Shown here: one piece after another, positions 51,864 to 61,052 of the stretch | Layout: each line of letters opens with the position of its first letter | Numbering within the stretch: position 1 is the stretch's first letter | Assembly (NCBI RefSeq): GCF_001277195.1 | Contig: NZ_CP012268.1 | Span: 2,356,001-2,420,000, forward strand | Origin: Cronobacter muytjensii ATCC 51329 | Lineage (GTDB): Bacteria; Pseudomonadota; Gammaproteobacteria; Enterobacterales; Enterobacteriaceae | Direction: 5' to 3' | DNA length: 64,000 nt | Translations under genes and position numbers: made by a program | Notes under the pieces: generated by a model | What the model was told of the DNA's origin: nothing | Seen by the model: the letters and a program-made list of their open reading frames with translations, nothing else | Database searches by the model: none

Positions 51864-51950
51864 CATCCTGTCCTTTTTTGTTATGGGTGAACGCGAAGAT
51901 AACAGCGTAAATCGCAGCGTCTGGCAAGCTACCGGATTGATGAGAAAGAA

Positions 51951-51974
51951 AAAACCCGCCAGGCGGCGGGTTTT
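51951..51974. terminator. terminator after putP
   Basis: AAAACCCGCC and GGCGGGTTTT around a 4-base loop; on the minus strand a T run follows, 9 bp beyond the putP stop. Confidence 0.88.
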
Positions 51975-51983
51975 ATAAGACGC

Positions 51984-53492
51984 TTAGTTAGCGCGAAGCT
52001 TCGACGGCGCAGGGGTGTGATACTCCTCGTCCGCTTTTTCAAAGCGCGCCTGCATGGAGGCCGATGGCGCTTTGCCCATCAGGCTCACCACCACGATACC
52101 GAGGCTTGCGAAGATAAAGCCCGGAATGATTTCGTAAAGGTTAAACCACGCGAACTGTTTCCAGACAATCACCGTCACCGCGCCGATAATCATGCCCGCC
52201 AGCGCGCCGTTGCGCGTCATGCGCGACCACATCACCGACAGCAGCACAACCGGGCCAAACGCCGCGCCAAAGCCCGCCCACGCGTAGCTCACCAGGCCCA
52301 GCACGCGGTTTTCCGGGTTCGCCGCCAGCGCGATGGCGACCAGCGCTACCACCAGCACCATCATACGGCCGACCCATACCAGCTCTTTCTGGCTCGCGCC
52401 TTTACGCAGGAACGCTTTGTAGAGGTCTTCGGTAATGGCGCTGGAGCAGACCAGTAGCTGACAGCTTAACGTTGACATCACCGCCGCCAAGATAGCGGAG
52501 AGCAGAATACCGGCAATCCACGGATTAAACAGGATCTGCGCCAGTTCGATAAACACGCGCTCGCCGTTCTGGTTCACCGCCGCCGCCTGTTCCGGATGGT
52601 TATTGAAGTAGGCGATACCGAAGAAGCCCACTGCCACCGCGCCCGCGAGGCAGAGGATCATCCAGGTCATGGAGATGCGACGCGCGTGAACGATGGTGTG
52701 GTGAGAGTCCGCCGCCATAAAGCGCGCCAGAATATGCGGCTGGCCGAAATAGCCCAGCCCCCAGCCCATCAGCGAAATAATCGCGACCAGGTTCAGCCCC
52801 TTGAGCATATCGATATTCTCGATGCTCTTTTGCTTAATCACCGCCAGCGAATCGTCCAGGCCGCCGACCGCGAAAATCACGATAACCGGTGTGAGGATCA
52901 GCGCGAAAATCATCAGGCTCGCCTGAACGGTGTCGGTCCAGCTTACCGCCAGGAACCCGCCGATAAAGGTGTAGAGGATGGTCGCCGCAGCCCCTGCCCA
53001 GAGCGCGGTTTCATAGCTCATGCCAAAGGTGCTTTCAAACAGGCGCGCGCCCGCTACGATGCCGGATGCGCAGTAGATAGTGAAGAACAGCAGAATCACC
53101 AGCGCCGAGATAATGCGCAGCAGGCGGCTCTTATCTTCAAAACGTCCGGTGAAATAATCCGGTAACGTCAGCGCGTTATTGTTGTGCTCGGTGTGAACGC
53201 GCAGGCGCCCCGCCACCAGCTTCCAGTTAATCCAGGCCCCGAGCGTCAGCCCGATGGCAATCCAGCTTTCGGAGATCCCGGAGAGAAACACCGCGCCCGG
53301 CAGGCCCATCAGCAGCCAGCCCGACATATCCGACGCGCCGGCAGAGAGCGCGGTTACGACGCTGCCCAGGCTGCGTCCGCCAAGAATGTAGTCATCAAAG
53401 TTTTTGGTGGAGCGCCACGCAATAAACCCAATCAGTATCATCCCCAAAATATAAACAATGAAAGTCACCAGCATCGGTGTACTCGTCGTCAT
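51984..53492 (-). CDS. putP: PutP, sodium/proline symporter
   Basis: A 502-residue, 13-helix sodium:solute symporter that imports L-proline; length equals E. coli PutP. The sodium-site aspartate is in GGRSLGSVVTALSAGASDMSGW (near residue 55). WGLGYFGQPHILARFMA is a conserved segment. It diverges from putA; the shared 413-bp control region carries GTTGCA motifs for repression by PutA. Confidence 0.96.
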   Translation of the reverse strand: MTTSTPMLVTFIVYILGMILIGFIAWRSTKNFDDYILGGRSLGSVVTALSAGASDMSGWLLMGLPGAVFLSGISESWIAIGLTLGAWINWKLVAGRLRVHTEHNNNALTLPDYFTGRFEDKSRLLRIISALVILLFFTIYCASGIVAGARLFESTFGMSYETALWAGAAATILYTFIGGFLAVSWTDTVQASLMIFALILTPVIVIFAVGGLDDSLAVIKQKSIENIDMLKGLNLVAIISLMGWGLGYFGQPHILARFMAADSHHTIVHARRISMTWMILCLAGAVAVGFFGIAYFNNHPEQAAAVNQNGERVFIELAQILFNPWIAGILLSAILAAVMSTLSCQLLVCSSAITEDLYKAFLRKGASQKELVWVGRMMVLVVALVAIALAANPENRVLGLVSYAWAGFGAAFGPVVLLSVMWSRMTRNGALAGMIIGAVTVIVWKQFAWFNLYEIIPGFIFASLGIVVVSLMGKAPSASMQARFEKADEEYHTPAPSKLRAN

Positions 53493-53905
53493 TTCACTTC
53501 TCCGCGTTATTACCGGGTCGCCCCGTTTATCACCGCCGGAACGCAGCGGTGGCGTTATTGTCGTATCGTGTGGCGGCAGTATCCTGCCGGAAGCGTTTTT
53601 TATTCACAATCGATTTAACACATCATTCACATGTTTTGCATCTGTGAAACCTGTACATTTTTTGAGAGGTTGCACTCGCTCACGCTTTTGCAGGTTGCAC
53701 CGGATAAAAATGTTAACCAGGCCCGAATTCTGAGCTTATAACCGCCCTTTCTCCCACGCGTCATAGCGATTTCATATTTAACATTTCATTCATTTTTAAG
53801 CTTGCTGGCGAGGTCACATTTAACAAGGTTGCACAAAGTTGCAACATGATAGATATTGCCGAACATCACCGTTCTTATATTGACGCGACACACAGGAGTA
53901 AGGGC
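53493..53905. promoter_or_regulatory. put control region with four PutA operator motifs
   Basis: The divergent putP/putA region. GTTGCA, the hexamer bound by the ribbon-helix-helix domain of PutA, occurs on the plus strand at 53669, 53694, 53828 and 53838; the last lies in the palindrome GTTGCAAC. TGTGAAACCTGTACA near 53643 is a weak CRP-like site. The motif clusters near putP and putA are about 130 bp apart, which would suit looping or separate control of each gene. Confidence 0.75.
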
Positions 53906-56900
53906 ATGGGCACCACCACGATGGGGGTCAAGCTGGACGACGCCACCCGCGAGCGTATTAAAGCCGCCGCGACCAAAATTGACCGCACGCCGCACTGGCT
54001 GATTAAGCAGGCCATCTTTAATTATCTTGAGCAGCTGGAAAACAGCGACGGCCTGCCGGAACTGCCCGCGCTGCTGGCCGGCGCCGCCAATGAGAGCGAC
54101 GAAGCCGCCGCGCCGCCGGAAGAGAGCCACCAGCCGTTTCTTGAGTTCGCCGAGCAGATCCAGCCGCAGTCGGTGAGCCGCGCGGCCATTACCGCCGCCT
54201 GGCGTCGCGCGGAAACCGACGCGGTGCCGATGCTGCTGGAGCAGGCCCGCCTGCCGCAGCCGGTCGCGGAGAAAACCCATCAGCTCGCCTGGAGCCTCGC
54301 CGAGAAGCTGCGTAATCAGAAAACCGCTTCCGGTCGCGCCGGTATGGTGCAGAGCCTGTTGCAAGAGTTTTCGCTCTCCTCCCAGGAAGGCGTGGCGCTG
54401 ATGTGCCTTGCCGAGGCGCTGTTGCGTATTCCGGATAAAGCCACCCGCGACGCGCTGATCCGCGACAAAATCAGCAACGGCAACTGGCAGTCTCACATTG
54501 GCCGCAGCCCGTCGCTGTTCGTCAACGCCGCCACCTGGGGCCTGCTGTTTACGGGCCGTCTGGTCTCGACCCATAACGAAGCCAGCCTGTCGCGCTCGCT
54601 CAACCGCATCATCGGCAAGAGCGGCGAGCCGCTGATCCGTAAAGGCGTGGATATGGCGATGCGCCTGATGGGCGAACAGTTTGTCACCGGCGAAACCATC
54701 GCCGAGGCGCTGGCCAACGCCCGTAAGCTCGAAGAAAAAGGCTTCCGGTATTCCTACGACATGCTGGGCGAGGCGGCGCTCACCGCCGCCGACGCGCAGG
54801 CCTATATGGTTTCTTACCAGCAGGCGATCCACGCCATCGGCAAAGCTTCCAACGGCCGCGGCATCTATGAAGGGCCGGGTATTTCCATCAAGCTCTCCGC
54901 CCTGCACCCGCGCTACAGCCGCGCGCAGTATGACCGCGTGATGGAGGAGCTCTACCCGCGCCTCAAATCTCTGACGCTGCTGGCGCGCCAGTATGACATC
55001 GGCATTAACATCGACGCTGAAGAAGCTGACCGCCTGGAAATCTCCCTCGATCTGCTGGAAAAACTCTGCTTCGAGCCGGAGCTTGCGGGCTGGAACGGCA
55101 TCGGCTTTGTCATTCAGGCGTACCAGAAGCGCTGCCCGTTCGTGATTGATTACTTAATCGATCTCGCCACCCGCAGTCGTCGTCGCCTGATGATCCGCCT
55201 GGTGAAAGGCGCCTACTGGGACAGCGAAATCAAACGCGCCCAGATGGAAGGCCTGGAAGGCTATCCGGTGTATACCCGCAAGGTCTATACCGATATCTCC
55301 TACCTCGCCTGCGCGAAAAAATTGCTGTCGGTGCCGAACCTGATCTATCCGCAGTTCGCGACGCACAACGCCCATACGCTGGCGGCCATTTACAGCCTCG
55401 CCGGCCAGAACTACTACCCCGGCCAGTATGAGTTCCAGTGCCTGCACGGCATGGGTGAGCCGCTCTACGAGCAGGTGGTGGGCAAAATCACCGACGGCAA
55501 ACTCAACCGACCGTGCCGTATTTACGCCCCGGTCGGCACCCACGAGACGCTGCTGGCCTACCTGGTACGCCGCCTGCTGGAAAACGGCGCTAACACCTCG
55601 TTTGTTAACCGCATCGCCGATAACACCCTGTCGCTGGACGATCTGGTGGCCGACCCGGTGAGCGCCGTCGAGAAACTGGCCGCGCAGGAAGGCCGCGTCG
55701 GTCTGCCGCACCCGAAAATTCCGCTGCCGCAGGATCTTTACGGCGAAGGCCGCGTGAACTCGGCTGGTCTCGATCTGGCGAATGAACACCGCCTGGCCTC
55801 CCTCTCTTCGTCGCTGCTCAACAGCGCCCTGCAAAAATGGCGCGCGCTGCCGATGCTGGAAAACGCCGTGGAAGAAGGCGAGCTGTCGCCGGTCGTTAAC
55901 CCGGCGGAGCCGCGCGATATCGTCGGTTACGCCCGCGACGCCCGCGAAGCGGAAGTGGCGCAGGCGCTGGAAAGCGCGGTTAATAACGCGCCTATCTGGT
56001 TTGCCACCCCACCGCAGGAGCGCGCCGCCATCCTTGAGCGCGCCGCAGTATTGATGGAGGCCCAGACCCAGACGCTCATCGGCATTCTGGTGCGTGAAGC
56101 CGGTAAAACCTTCGCCAACGCCATCGCCGAGGTGCGCGAGGCGGTCGATTTCCTGCGCTACTACGCAGGCCAGGTGCGTGACGATTTCGACAACGAAACC
56201 CACCGCCCGCTCGGCCCGGTGGTCTGTATCAGCCCGTGGAACTTCCCGCTCGCTATCTTTACCGGCCAGGTGGCCGCCGCACTCGCGGCAGGCAACAGCG
56301 TGCTGGCGAAACCCGCGGAGCAGACGCCGCTTATCGCCGCGCAGGGCATTCAGCTTCTGCTGGAAGCGGGCGTGCCGCAGGGCGTGGTGCAACTGCTACC
56401 GGGGCGCGGCGAAACCGTGGGCGCACAGCTTACGGGCGATGCGCGCGTGCGCGGTGTGATGTTCACCGGCTCCACCGAAGTGGCGACGCTCCTGCAGCGC
56501 AATATCGCCGACCGTCTCGACCCGCAGGGCCGCCCGACGCCGCTGATTGCCGAAACCGGCGGCCTGAACGCCATGATTGTCGACTCCTCCGCGCTTACCG
56601 AACAGGTTGTCGTGGATGTCGTCGCCTCGGCCTTTGACAGCGCCGGCCAGCGCTGCTCGGCGCTGCGCGTGCTCTGCCTGCAGGAAGAAATCGCCGATCA
56701 CACGCTGACCATGCTGAAAGGCGCGATGGCGGAGTGCCGCATGGGCAACCCTGGCCGCCTGACCACCGACATCGGGCCGGTTATTGATGCCGATGCCAAA
56801 GCCGGAATTGAGCGCCATATCCAGACGATGCGCGCCAAAGGCCGCAAGGTCTTCCAGGCGGTACGCGACAACAGCGTGGACGCCCGCGAATGGCAGACCG

Positions 56901-57868
56901 GCACCTTTGTCACGCCGACCCTGATTGAGCTTGAAAGCTTTGATGAGATGAAAAAAGAGGTCTTCGGCCCGGTGCTGCATGTGGTGCGCTACAACCGCAA
57001 CAACCTGGCGGGGCTGATTGAGCAGATCAACAAAGCGGGCTATGGCCTGACGCTTGGCGTGCATACGCGCATCGATGAGACCATCGCCCAGGTAACCGGC
57101 AGCGCGCACGTCGGCAACCTGTATGTGAACCGCAATATGGTCGGCGCCGTGGTCGGCGTGCAGCCGTTCGGCGGCGAAGGGCTTTCCGGCACCGGCCCGA
57201 AAGCGGGCGGCCCGCTCTATCTCTACCGCCTGCTGGCGAGCCGTCCGGACGCGGCGGTGCAGACAACGCTTGAGCGCCACGACGCCCGCTACGCCCAGGA
57301 CGCGCAGGTGAAAACGCTCATCACGCGCCCGCACCAGGCGCTGACCGAGTGGGCGGCGGGCCGCCCGGACCTCAAAGCGCTGTGCGAGCACTATCTCGCC
57401 CTGTCGCAAAGCGGCGTGCAGCGCACCCTGCCAGGCCCGACCGGCGAGCGCAATACCTACACCCTGCTGCCGCGCGAGCGCGTGCTCTGCCTTGCGGACA
57501 ACGAGCAGGATCTGCTGGTGCAGCTCGCCGCCGTCACCAGCGCGGGCAGCCGCGTGCTGTGGGCGGATGAGCCGCTCCAGCGCACGCTTGCCAAACAGCT
57601 CCCGGCTGCGGTGAACGCGATTATCGACTTCGCCAAACCGGACGTGCTGTTCAGCCAGTTCTTTGACGCCGTTATCTATCACGGTGACTCGGATCAGCTG
57701 CGCGCGCTGTGCGAAAAAGTGGCCGCGCGCGAGGGCGCGATTGTTTCGGTACAGGGCTTCGGGCGCGGGGAAACCAACCTGCTGCTGGAACGCCTGTGGC
57801 TGGAGCGCTCGCTCAGCGTCAACACCGCCGCCGCCGGCGGCAACGCCAGCCTGATGACTATCGGCTGA
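53906..57868 (+). CDS. putA: PutA, trifunctional proline dehydrogenase / aldehyde dehydrogenase / repressor
   Basis: PutA oxidises proline to glutamate in two steps and represses put genes when not membrane bound. The 1320 residues equal E. coli. Order: ribbon-helix-helix DNA-binding domain (1-47, MGTTTMGVKLDDATRERIKA), FAD proline dehydrogenase (about 260-610, RLVKGAYWDSEI), glutamate-semialdehyde dehydrogenase (about 650-1130, FDSAGQRCSALRVL with the catalytic cysteine), and a C-terminal lid. The ATG at 53906 follows AGGAGTAAGGGC. Confidence 0.97.
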   Translation: MGTTTMGVKLDDATRERIKAAATKIDRTPHWLIKQAIFNYLEQLENSDGLPELPALLAGAANESDEAAAPPEESHQPFLEFAEQIQPQSVSRAAITAAWRRAETDAVPMLLEQARLPQPVAEKTHQLAWSLAEKLRNQKTASGRAGMVQSLLQEFSLSSQEGVALMCLAEALLRIPDKATRDALIRDKISNGNWQSHIGRSPSLFVNAATWGLLFTGRLVSTHNEASLSRSLNRIIGKSGEPLIRKGVDMAMRLMGEQFVTGETIAEALANARKLEEKGFRYSYDMLGEAALTAADAQAYMVSYQQAIHAIGKASNGRGIYEGPGISIKLSALHPRYSRAQYDRVMEELYPRLKSLTLLARQYDIGINIDAEEADRLEISLDLLEKLCFEPELAGWNGIGFVIQAYQKRCPFVIDYLIDLATRSRRRLMIRLVKGAYWDSEIKRAQMEGLEGYPVYTRKVYTDISYLACAKKLLSVPNLIYPQFATHNAHTLAAIYSLAGQNYYPGQYEFQCLHGMGEPLYEQVVGKITDGKLNRPCRIYAPVGTHETLLAYLVRRLLENGANTSFVNRIADNTLSLDDLVADPVSAVEKLAAQEGRVGLPHPKIPLPQDLYGEGRVNSAGLDLANEHRLASLSSSLLNSALQKWRALPMLENAVEEGELSPVVNPAEPRDIVGYARDAREAEVAQALESAVNNAPIWFATPPQERAAILERAAVLMEAQTQTLIGILVREAGKTFANAIAEVREAVDFLRYYAGQVRDDFDNETHRPLGPVVCISPWNFPLAIFTGQVAAALAAGNSVLAKPAEQTPLIAAQGIQLLLEAGVPQGVVQLLPGRGETVGAQLTGDARVRGVMFTGSTEVATLLQRNIADRLDPQGRPTPLIAETGGLNAMIVDSSALTEQVVVDVVASAFDSAGQRCSALRVLCLQEEIADHTLTMLKGAMAECRMGNPGRLTTDIGPVIDADAKAGIERHIQTMRAKGRKVFQAVRDNSVDAREWQTGTFVTPTLIELESFDEMKKEVFGPVLHVVRYNRNNLAGLIEQINKAGYGLTLGVHTRIDETIAQVTGSAHVGNLYVNRNMVGAVVGVQPFGGEGLSGTGPKAGGPLYLYRLLASRPDAAVQTTLERHDARYAQDAQVKTLITRPHQALTEWAAGRPDLKALCEHYLALSQSGVQRTLPGPTGERNTYTLLPRERVLCLADNEQDLLVQLAAVTSAGSRVLWADEPLQRTLAKQLPAAVNAIIDFAKPDVLFSQFFDAVIYHGDSDQLRALCEKVAAREGAIVSVQGFGRGETNLLLERLWLERSLSVNTAAAGGNASLMTIG

Positions 57869-57882
57869 CGGTCATCTCATAC

Positions 57883-57907
57883 AAAAGGCGCCCACGGGCG
57901 CCTTTTT
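57883..57907 (+). terminator. terminator after putA
   Basis: AAAAGGCGCC and GGCGCCTTTTT around CACG. It also serves rutR on the other strand to some extent. Confidence 0.85.
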
Positions 57908-57927
57908 ATTTGGCGGTAACACCGGCC

Positions 57928-58566
57928 TCACCGCACCCGAATCCCCTCAATGATCATGCGCTGGACGTTCTCCACGGTGCGGTTGAAAAACGCCTCGTCG
58001 GCGAGCGTCGCGCCGGTGACCGCCTCCACCTGGGTGGCGAAATCCGCGTAGTGTTGCGTGGTGGCCCAGATCATAAAGATGAGATGGTGCGGGTCGATGG
58101 GGGCGAGCTTGCCGCTGGCGACCCAGCCGGTAATGATGGCGGATTTTGTCTCCACCAGCGCTTTTAAATCCCCCTGCAATTCGGCCATCAAAAGCGGCGC
58201 GCCCTGGAGCATCTCCAGACAGAACAGCCGCGACGCCTCGGGGAAGTCGCGCGATACCTCAAGCTTTAAGCGAATGTATTCACTAATCGCCGCGAGCGGC
58301 TGCAAATCCTCGCGAAACGCGCGCAGCGGCGCCAGCCAGATATCGAGAATATGCTTCAGCACGGCGATATAGAGCACCTCTTTAGACGGAAAATAGTAAA
58401 GCAGATTGGTTTTAGAAACGCCGGAGCGCTCCGCCACCTGCTCAAGGCTGGTGCCGTGAATGCCAAACTGCGAAAACAGCGTCAGCCCGGCGTCCAGTAT
58501 CGCCTGTTTTTTGGCCGCCACCGCTTTTGAGCGCTTGCCCGTCTCTTTTTGCGCGCCTTGTGCCAT
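57928..58566 (-). CDS. rutR: RutR, TetR-family pyrimidine-responsive regulator
   Basis: RutR represses the rut operon and is released by uracil or thymine; in E. coli it also affects carAB and other pyrimidine genes. The 212 residues equal E. coli. The N-terminal helix-turn-helix covers GTSLEQVAERSGVSKTNLLYYF; the ligand domain keeps WLAPLRAFREDLQPLAAI. The ATG at 58566 follows AAGGAGAGAGCGC; the frame is open to 58821 without support. It diverges from rutA. Confidence 0.95.
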   Translation of the reverse strand: MAQGAQKETGKRSKAVAAKKQAILDAGLTLFSQFGIHGTSLEQVAERSGVSKTNLLYYFPSKEVLYIAVLKHILDIWLAPLRAFREDLQPLAAISEYIRLKLEVSRDFPEASRLFCLEMLQGAPLLMAELQGDLKALVETKSAIITGWVASGKLAPIDPHHLIFMIWATTQHYADFATQVEAVTGATLADEAFFNRTVENVQRMIIEGIRVR

Positions 58567-58636
58567 GCGCTCTCTCCTTATGTTTTGCTCAAGCATAGCA
58601 AAAGCGCGGCGGCGGCTCGACCCGCGGCGCGCCATC

Positions 58637-58674
58637 TGCACTTTGATTGCGCAACGCTGCCTGTTTTCTGTGCA
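58637..58674. promoter_or_regulatory. NtrC-like sites upstream of rutA
   Basis: TGCACTTTGATTGCGCA (58637-58653) matches the NtrC consensus TGCACYAWAWTGGTGCA at 13 of 17 positions. A second, weaker site (58658-58674) keeps the TGTGCA half. Their spacing of 21 bp is two helical turns, as for paired NtrC dimers. They lie about 100 bp upstream of the sigma-54 promoter. Confidence 0.6.
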
Positions 58675-58680
58675 ACGTTT

Positions 58681-58696
58681 TTGACCGTTTAGTCCG
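58681..58696. promoter_or_regulatory. possible RutR operator
   Basis: TTGACCGTTTAGTCCG agrees with the RutR consensus TTGACCANNTGGTCAA at 10 of 14 defined positions. It lies in the rutR-rutA space. Confidence 0.5.
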
Positions 58697-58759
58697 GTTT
58701 TTAGCGTCCAAAATTTACACACACAAGCAACACAATGATAACAAAGGCATTTTAAAAAC

Positions 58760-58775
58760 TGGCATTCGCTTTGCA
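58760..58775 (+). promoter_or_regulatory. sigma-54 promoter of the rut operon
   Basis: TGGCATTCGCTTTGCA has the invariant GG-N10-GC pair of sigma-54 promoters and matches TGGCAC-N5-TTGCA closely. It is 82 bp before rutA. The E. coli rut operon is likewise NtrC and sigma-54 dependent. Confidence 0.82.
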
Positions 58776-58857
58776 ATTCACCCTCTGAGCGCGGCACGGG
58801 ACGTGCAGGAAGCAACGCCACGCGACGGTTCTTTTATCCGCAAAAGAGAGGTTCGTG

Positions 58858-59946
58858 ATGAAAATTGGTGTCTTTGTGCCTATCGGCAATAACGGCTGGC
58901 TGATTTCCACCCATGCCCCGCAATACATGCCTACGTTTGAGCTTAATAAAGCCATCGTGCAGAAGGCGGAGCAGCAGCAGTTCGATTTTGCGCTCTCAAT
59001 GATAAAACTGCGCGGCTTCGGCGGTAAGACCGAATTCTGGGATCATAATCTGGAGTCGTTCACCCTGATGGCGGGCCTCGCCGCGGTAACCTCGCGTATT
59101 CAGATTTACGCCACCGCCGCCACGCTCACGCTGCCGCCCGCCATTGTGGCGCGCATGGCCTCCACGATTGATTCCATCTCCGGCGGGCGTTTCGGCGTTA
59201 ACCTGGTGACGGGCTGGCAGAAGCCGGAATATGAGCAGATGGGGCTGTGGCCCGGCGACGATTATTTCGCGCGCCGCTATGACTATCTCACCGAATATGT
59301 TCAGGTGCTGCGCGATCTCTGGAACACCGGCCAGAGCGATTTTAAAGGCGACTACTTCACCATGAATGACTGTCGCGTCAGCCCACGCCCACAGCAGCCG
59401 ATGAAAGTCATCTGCGCAGGCCAGAGCGACGCGGGCATGGCGTTTTCCGCACAATATGCTGATTACAACTTCTGCTTCGGCAAAGGGGTCAACACGCCTG
59501 CCGCCTTCGCCCCCACCGCCGCGCGCATGAAAGCCGCCGCCGATGAAGCCGGGCGCGATGTCGGCTCCTACGTGCTGTTTATGGTGATTGCCGACGAAAC
59601 CGACGAGGCGGCGCGCGCGAAATGGGAACATTACAAAGCCGGTGCCGATGAAGAGGCGCTCTCCTGGCTTACCGAACAGAGCCAGAAGGATACCCGCTCA
59701 GGCAGTGACACCAACGTGCGCCAGATGGCAGACCCGACTTCGGCGGTCAACATCAATATGGGCACGCTGGTGGGTTCTTACGCGAGCGTCGCCCGGATGC
59801 TTGATGAAGTCGCCGCCGTACCGGGCACCGAAGGCGTGCTGCTGACGTTTGACGACTTCCTGACCGGCATTGACGCCTTTGGCGAACATATTCAGCCGCT
59901 GATGCGCTGTCGCGATCATCTGCGCGTGACGCAGGAGGTGGCGTGA
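58858..59946 (+). CDS. rutA: RutA, pyrimidine monooxygenase
   Basis: RutA uses reduced FMN and oxygen to open the uracil ring to ureidoacrylate peracid (or the equivalent first product). The 362-residue luciferase-like flavin monooxygenase shows MKIGVFVPIGNNGWL, SISGGRFGVNLVTGWQKPEY (core GRFGVNLVTGW) and EYVQVLRDLW. FMN comes from RutF. The ATG at 58858 follows GAGG; a GTG directly before it is an alternative. First gene of rutABCDEFG, overlapping rutB by one base. Confidence 0.96.
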   Translation: MKIGVFVPIGNNGWLISTHAPQYMPTFELNKAIVQKAEQQQFDFALSMIKLRGFGGKTEFWDHNLESFTLMAGLAAVTSRIQIYATAATLTLPPAIVARMASTIDSISGGRFGVNLVTGWQKPEYEQMGLWPGDDYFARRYDYLTEYVQVLRDLWNTGQSDFKGDYFTMNDCRVSPRPQQPMKVICAGQSDAGMAFSAQYADYNFCFGKGVNTPAAFAPTAARMKAAADEAGRDVGSYVLFMVIADETDEAARAKWEHYKAGADEEALSWLTEQSQKDTRSGSDTNVRQMADPTSAVNINMGTLVGSYASVARMLDEVAAVPGTEGVLLTFDDFLTGIDAFGEHIQPLMRCRDHLRVTQEVA

Positions 59947-60644
59947 TGAACGCTATCAATCTGGCGGCGCGCCCCGAGGCGCTCACCTTCGCGCCGGAGC
60001 AGAGCGCGCTGATTGTGGTGGATATGCAAAACGCCTACGCAAGCCAGGGCGGCTATCTGGATCTCGCTGGTTTTGACGTCTCGGCTACCGCGCCGGTCAT
60101 TGCCAACATCAAAACCGCCGTCGCCGCCGCGCGCGAGGCGGGCATGACGATTGTCTGGTTTCAGAACGGCTGGGACAGCGACTATCTCGAAGCAGGCGGC
60201 CCCGGCTCGCCGAACTGGCATAAATCGAACGCGCTGAAAACCATGCGCCGCCGCCCGGAGCTGTACGGCAAGCTGCTGGCGAAAGGCGGCTGGGATTACC
60301 AACTGGTGGATGAACTCACACCGCTTCCTGGCGATATCGTACTGCCGAAACCGCGCTACAGCGGCTTCTTTAACACCCCGCTCGACAGCATGCTGCGCGC
60401 GCGCAATATCCGTCACCTGGTCTTTACCGGTATCGCCACCAACGTCTGCGTGGAGTCGACCCTGCGGGACGGCTTTTTCCTGGAGTATTTCGGCGTGGTG
60501 CTGGAAGACGCCACCCACCAGGCCGGGCCGCCGTTCGCCCAGCAGGCCGCGCTGTTTAATATCGAAACCTTTTTCGGCTGGGTCAGCGACGTGCAGAGCT
60601 TCTGTCACGCCCTCTCCCCCGCCACCCTGGCCCGCATCGCGTAA
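59946..60644 (+). CDS. rutB: RutB, ureidoacrylate amidohydrolase
   Basis: RutB, a 232-residue cysteine hydrolase of the isochorismatase fold, removes the carbamoyl group from the RutA product, giving aminoacrylate, CO2 and ammonia. The catalytic triad is visible as the aspartate in IVVDMQNAY, the lysine in VLPKPRYSGF and the cysteine in GIATNVCVES. The ATG at 59946 overlaps the rutA stop (TGATG). Confidence 0.96.
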   Translation: MNAINLAARPEALTFAPEQSALIVVDMQNAYASQGGYLDLAGFDVSATAPVIANIKTAVAAAREAGMTIVWFQNGWDSDYLEAGGPGSPNWHKSNALKTMRRRPELYGKLLAKGGWDYQLVDELTPLPGDIVLPKPRYSGFFNTPLDSMLRARNIRHLVFTGIATNVCVESTLRDGFFLEYFGVVLEDATHQAGPPFAQQAALFNIETFFGWVSDVQSFCHALSPATLARIA

Positions 60645-60653
60645 GGAGTCTTT

Positions 60654-61052
60654 ATGCCCAAACAGGTCATTATTCCCCCCGGCACCACGACACCCATCGC
60701 GCCGTTCGTGCCCGGCACGCTGGCGGACGGCGTGGTGTATGTCTCCGGTACGCTGCCGTTTGATAAGGCCAACAATGTGGTGTACCCCGGCGACCCAAAA
60801 GCGCAAACCCGTCACGTGCTGGAGACGATACGGAATGTTATCGAAACCGCGGGCGGGACGATGGAGGACGTGACATTCAACTCGATTTTTATTACCGACT
60901 GGAAAAATTACGCCGCGATTAACGAGATCTACGCAGAATTTTTCCCCGGCGATAAACCCGCGCGCTTCTGCATTCAGTGCGGGCTGGTGAAGCCGGAGGC
61001 GCTGGTGGAAATCGCGAGCGTGGCCCATATCGGGCCTGCGGGAGGCGCGTGA
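60654..61052 (+). CDS. rutC: RutC, RidA-family aminoacrylate deaminase
   Basis: A 132-residue YjgF/YER057c/UK114 (RidA) family protein thought to speed aminoacrylate removal toward malonic semialdehyde. VVYVSGTLPFD, SIFITDWKNYAAINEIYAEFF (core FITDWKNYAAINEIY) and PARFCIQCGLVK are family segments including the substrate-binding arginine. E. coli RutC has 128 residues; the extra four are at the C terminus. It overlaps rutD by one base. Confidence 0.95.
   Translation: MPKQVIIPPGTTTPIAPFVPGTLADGVVYVSGTLPFDKANNVVYPGDPKAQTRHVLETIRNVIETAGGTMEDVTFNSIFITDWKNYAAINEIYAEFFPGDKPARFCIQCGLVKPEALVEIASVAHIGPAGGA

Noticed and set aside
55154..57682. Long minus-strand open frames (412 and 428 codons) opposite putA
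   Set aside because: High-GC codon use in putA removes stops on the opposite strand. The predicted proteins look like no family and have no ribosome sites, whereas putA is clearly conserved.
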